A stretch of 8,130 nt of DNA, taken from NCBI GenBank assembly GCA_023424995.1, contig JAFADH010000281.1, forward strand, positions 1 through 8,130. Direction: 5' to 3'. Origin of the DNA: Bacillota bacterium (GTDB lineage: Bacteria; Bacillota; Clostridia; Lachnospirales; Lachnospiraceae). Every line of letters begins with the position of its first letter. Position 1 is the first letter of the stretch. This document shows, one piece after another, positions 6,831 through 8,130 of this stretch. The notes under the pieces are model-generated. The model made no database searches. It was given only the letters and a program-made list of their open reading frames with translations, and was not told the DNA's origin. The position numbers were made by a program, and so were the translations under genes.

Positions 6831-7011
6831 TTGAGGGATAGCCGGAAAAGCGGCAACCCGATCCATCCCAATGCCCATTTTCGTGTGATGCTGTATGGAG
6901 ATAATTGTTTAAAATCATATTAGTGCGGCTGACTATGATGGAGATCATTTTGCATATATTTCAGTAGTATGTACGTTAATATTTGCATGGATAATTGGAA
7001 TGAAAGTATGA
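6831..7011 (+). pseudogene. Possible decayed coding fragments
   Basis: Two short same-strand frames abut here. Frame 6831-6923 reads LRDSRKSGNPIHPNAHFRVM and continues through LYGDNCLKSY to TAG. Frame 6913-7011 includes the hydrophobic stretch FAYISVVCTLIFAWIIGMKV, which looks like a membrane helix, and ends in TGA. Neither has a credible start or ribosome binding site, and the two are in different frames. They could be remnants of lost genes or simply chance. I recognise no family with any confidence. Confidence 0.2.
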
Positions 7012-7095
7012 ATATTAAGTATAGCTATCAGTGAGACTACGACAAATATTAATTTTCTTCAAAGCATATCCTTCATGGGCAGAATCTTCTTAATA

Positions 7096-7111
7096 TTGAT
7101 AGAAATATCAA
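7096..7111. repeat. Perfect inverted repeat, operator-like
   Basis: TTGATA-GAAA-TATCAA is a perfect 16-base dyad. The half-site TTGAT...ATCAA is that of the FNR consensus, but the spacing is six bases, as in Crp sites, rather than FNR's four. It lies about 255 bases upstream of the collagen-like gene, so its relevance to that gene is uncertain. Confidence 0.35.
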
Positions 7112-7119
7112 AACAAATC

Positions 7120-7133
7120 TTGCATATATGCAA
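7120..7133. repeat. Perfect palindrome related to the nrdD operator core
   Basis: TTGCATATATGCAA is perfectly symmetric and shares the half-sites TTGCA/TGCAA with the core TTGCATATGCAA in front of nrdD (2246-2257), differing by two central bases. The changed spacing would rotate the half-sites, so recognition by the same protein is not assured. Confidence 0.35.
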
Positions 7134-7248
7134 TAAACTCACTTCTTAAGTATATAGATAGCATTTCAAATTCATCTTATGCCTTCCTATGATGTTAAAA
7201 TTGTACATAAAAGTTGCGTATTATTTAAATATGAGTAGCAAATCTATA

Positions 7249-7276
7249 ATTGTCTCATTTTAAAAGATGAGACAAT
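7249..7276. repeat. 10-base inverted repeat upstream of the collagen-like gene
   Basis: ATTGTCTCAT (7249-7258) and ATGAGACAAT (7267-7276) are exact inverted copies separated by 8 bases (TTTAAAAG), part of which can extend the stem. No T run follows, so it is not a standard terminator for plus-strand transcripts. It ends 90 bases before the collagen-like start and could be an operator or a leader-RNA hairpin. Confidence 0.55.
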
Positions 7277-7366
7277 GGGAGTATTTAACACAAAAACAAG
7301 AAATTTGTCATATTATGTATCGAAACTTTAATTTAATTTATTTTTTTATATTAAGGAGACGATATT

Positions 7367-8130
7367 ATGTTTATCGATAAAGAGACGACAGAAGCTCAAC
7401 ATGAATTTCTGAATAATAAAAGATGCGAAGATGAATGCGATAAAAGATGCGATGACAAATATGATAGAAGATGCGATGACAAATATGATAGAAGATGCGA
7501 AGATGAACACGAAAAAAGAAAAAAGCAATGTGAAGAATATATTGTACGAAAATGCAATGAATGGCTAAATTACTATTATAAAAAATATAATGAATGCTGT
7601 GACAGTTCATATAAAGAATACTATATGATGAAAATCCAAGAATGTAAAGAATACTATGAAATGGAATACTTAAAATGCTGTGAGAAGTACTGTTGTATAG
7701 GACCCAAAGGCCCAACAGGCCCTACAGGTCCAACAGGACCCAAAGGCCCAACGGGACCTACAGGTCCAACAGGACCTAAAGGACCAACGGGAGCCACAGG
7801 CCCAACAGGAGCCACAGGACCAACGGGGGCCACAGGAGTGACCGGTCCAACCGGCCCAACGGGAGCTAATGGAGTAACCGGAGCGACCGGCCCGACGGGA
7901 GCAACGGGGGCAACCGGCCCAACCGGCCCAACGGGAGCTAATGGAGTAACCGGAGCGACAGGCCCGACGGGAGCGACCGGCCCAACCGGACCAACGGGAG
8001 CTAATGGAGTAACCGGCCCGACAGGCCCGACGGGAGCAACGGGGGCGACAGGCCCAACCGGCCCAACGGGAGCTAATGGAGTAACTGGCCCGACAGGCCC
8101 AACGGGAGCTAATGGAGTAACCGGGGCGAC
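7367..8130 (+). CDS. Collagen-like protein with Cys-rich N-terminal domain, 5' part (exosporium-type)
   Basis: The gene is open at the window edge; 254 codons are visible. ATG at 7367 is preceded by AAGGAG (7353-7358) with an 8-base spacer. Residues 1-111 are highly charged and rich in Tyr, with 14 Cys (20, 24, 28, 36, 44, 55, 63, 77, 78, 93, 104, 105, 109, 110). They include octapeptide repeats ending in Cys and are probably helical. There is no signal peptide and no membrane helix. From Gly112 come at least 47 unbroken Gly-X-Y triplets. The Y residue is Thr in 39, Asn in 5 and Lys in 3, and X is mostly Pro or Ala. Such repeats form collagen-like triple helices, and Gly-X-Thr is typical of BclA-type spore filaments, where Thr is often glycosylated. 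A spore-surface role, with the Cys-rich part anchoring by disulphides, is inferred. The C-terminal domain is outside the window. Confidence 0.9.
   Translation, partial: MFIDKETTEAQHEFLNNKRCEDECDKRCDDKYDRRCDDKYDRRCEDEHEKRKKQCEEYIVRKCNEWLNYYYKKYNECCDSSYKEYYMMKIQECKEYYEMEYLKCCEKYCCIGPKGPTGPTGPTGPKGPTGPTGPTGPKGPTGATGPTGATGPTGATGVTGPTGPTGANGVTGATGPTGATGATGPTGPTGANGVTGATGPTGATGPTGPTGANGVTGPTGPTGATGATGPTGPTGANGVTGPTGPTGANGVTGA
7427..7498 (+). repeat. Three 24-base tandem repeats encoding Cys-ending octapeptides
   Basis: Copies lie at 7427-7450, 7451-7474 and 7475-7498. The last two are identical base for base and encode DDKYDRRC; the first is diverged and encodes EDECDKRC. A faded further copy (EDEHEKRK, 7499-7522) has lost the Cys. 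The 24-base unit keeps the frame and spaces cysteines eight residues apart. Confidence 0.9.
7700..8130 (+). repeat. Collagen-like repeat DNA in units of nine bases
   Basis: The Gly-X-Y coding DNA is itself repetitive. A 36-base unit encoding GPKGPTGPTGPT is tandem at 7700-7735 and 7736-7771 with a few silent changes. Further on, a block containing GCTAATGGAGTAAC (Gly-Ala-Asn-Gly-Val-Thr) recurs with its GCTAAT at 7865, 7937, 8000, 8072 and 8108. The spacings are 72, 63, 72 and 36 bases, all multiples of nine, so length changes keep the triplet register. The tract is visibly more GC-rich than the gene's N-terminal part and continues past the window. Confidence 0.9.

Larger units (their letters stand above)
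6828..7366. other. 539-base intergenic region without an intact gene
   Basis: Between the AraC-type gene and the collagen-like gene I find no convincing complete gene or RNA gene on either strand. Contents are: possible decayed coding scraps at 6831-7011; a weak fold at 6835-6869, where GGGAT and GCCG can pair with CGGC and ATCCC, but with no T run; inverted repeats at 7096-7111, 7120-7133 and 7249-7276; and the ribosome binding site AAGGAG at 7353-7358. No strong terminator is visible after the AraC-type gene. The rest is AT-rich. Confidence 0.6.

Noticed and set aside
6835..6869. Terminator or riboswitch after the AraC-type gene
   Set aside because: The stem is short and interrupted, no T run follows, and no riboswitch core that I know is present. 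Kept only as a weak fold in the intergenic description.
7285..7316. Promoter of the collagen-like gene (TTAACA plus CATATT or TATTAT, or a sporulation sigma E/K type)
   Set aside because: Spacings are 18 to 20 bases with imperfect hexamers, and the CATATTATGTA stretch does not complete a sigma E or sigma K consensus. Too weak to call, although a sporulation promoter is expected.
7371..7715. A 114-codon minus-strand frame over the start of the collagen-like gene
   Set aside because: It lies opposite the repeats of the Cys-rich domain, gives low-complexity text rich in His, Ile, Phe and Tyr, and has no ribosome binding site. The plus-strand gene has a strong AAGGAG start and a meaningful protein.
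7700..8130. CRISPR array
   Set aside because: The regular repeats are coding Gly-X-Y triplets in an open frame with period nine, without unique spacers.

Overview
The window looks like a chromosomal segment from a low-to-moderate GC, anaerobic, spore-forming Firmicute, most likely class Clostridia and possibly a Lachnospiraceae-type genome. This is inferred from the class III (oxygen-sensitive) ribonucleotide reductase pair nrdD-nrdG, strong AGGAG-type ribosome binding sites, AT-rich intergenic DNA, and a collagen-like Gly-X-Thr protein of the kind found on spore exosporia. No database search was possible, so the taxonomy is tentative.

Layout. Positions 1-1549 hold a two-component system: the last residues of an OmpR-type response regulator, then a complete membrane histidine kinase 11 bases downstream. 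A Crp/Fnr-family regulator (1557-2177, minus strand) converges on the kinase and is divergent from nrdD. The 148-base gap between regulator and nrdD holds two divergent promoters and a 30-base imperfect palindrome. This palindrome overlaps the regulator's -35 and would sit at about -41.5 for nrdD, which suggests that the regulator controls both itself and the reductase operon. nrdD (2326-4485) and nrdG (4487-5023) form a one-base-gap operon that makes deoxynucleotides without oxygen. It ends in a clear intrinsic terminator (5029-5060). A doubtful 83-codon frame opens directly after the terminator.

From 5346 comes a sigma-A-like promoter overlapped by a 9-base direct repeat with 21-base period. 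It drives an unusual gene (5469-6827) that joins an AraC-type DNA-binding region at the N-terminus to a large domain resembling BtrH/C39-like, papain-fold-like proteins. A near-ideal internal ribosome binding site and ATG lie exactly at the domain junction, so the second domain might also be made alone.

The 540 bases from 6828 to 7366 contain no intact gene. They hold possible decayed coding scraps and three clean inverted repeats. The window closes with the 5' part of a collagen-like gene (7367 to the window edge): a 111-residue segment with 14 cysteines, including 8-residue tandem repeats, followed by at least 47 uninterrupted Gly-X-Y triplets dominated by Gly-Pro-Thr and Gly-Ala-Thr. The most notable items are this Cys-rich collagen-like protein, the AraC/BtrH-like fusion with its internal start, and the regulator/nrdD operator.
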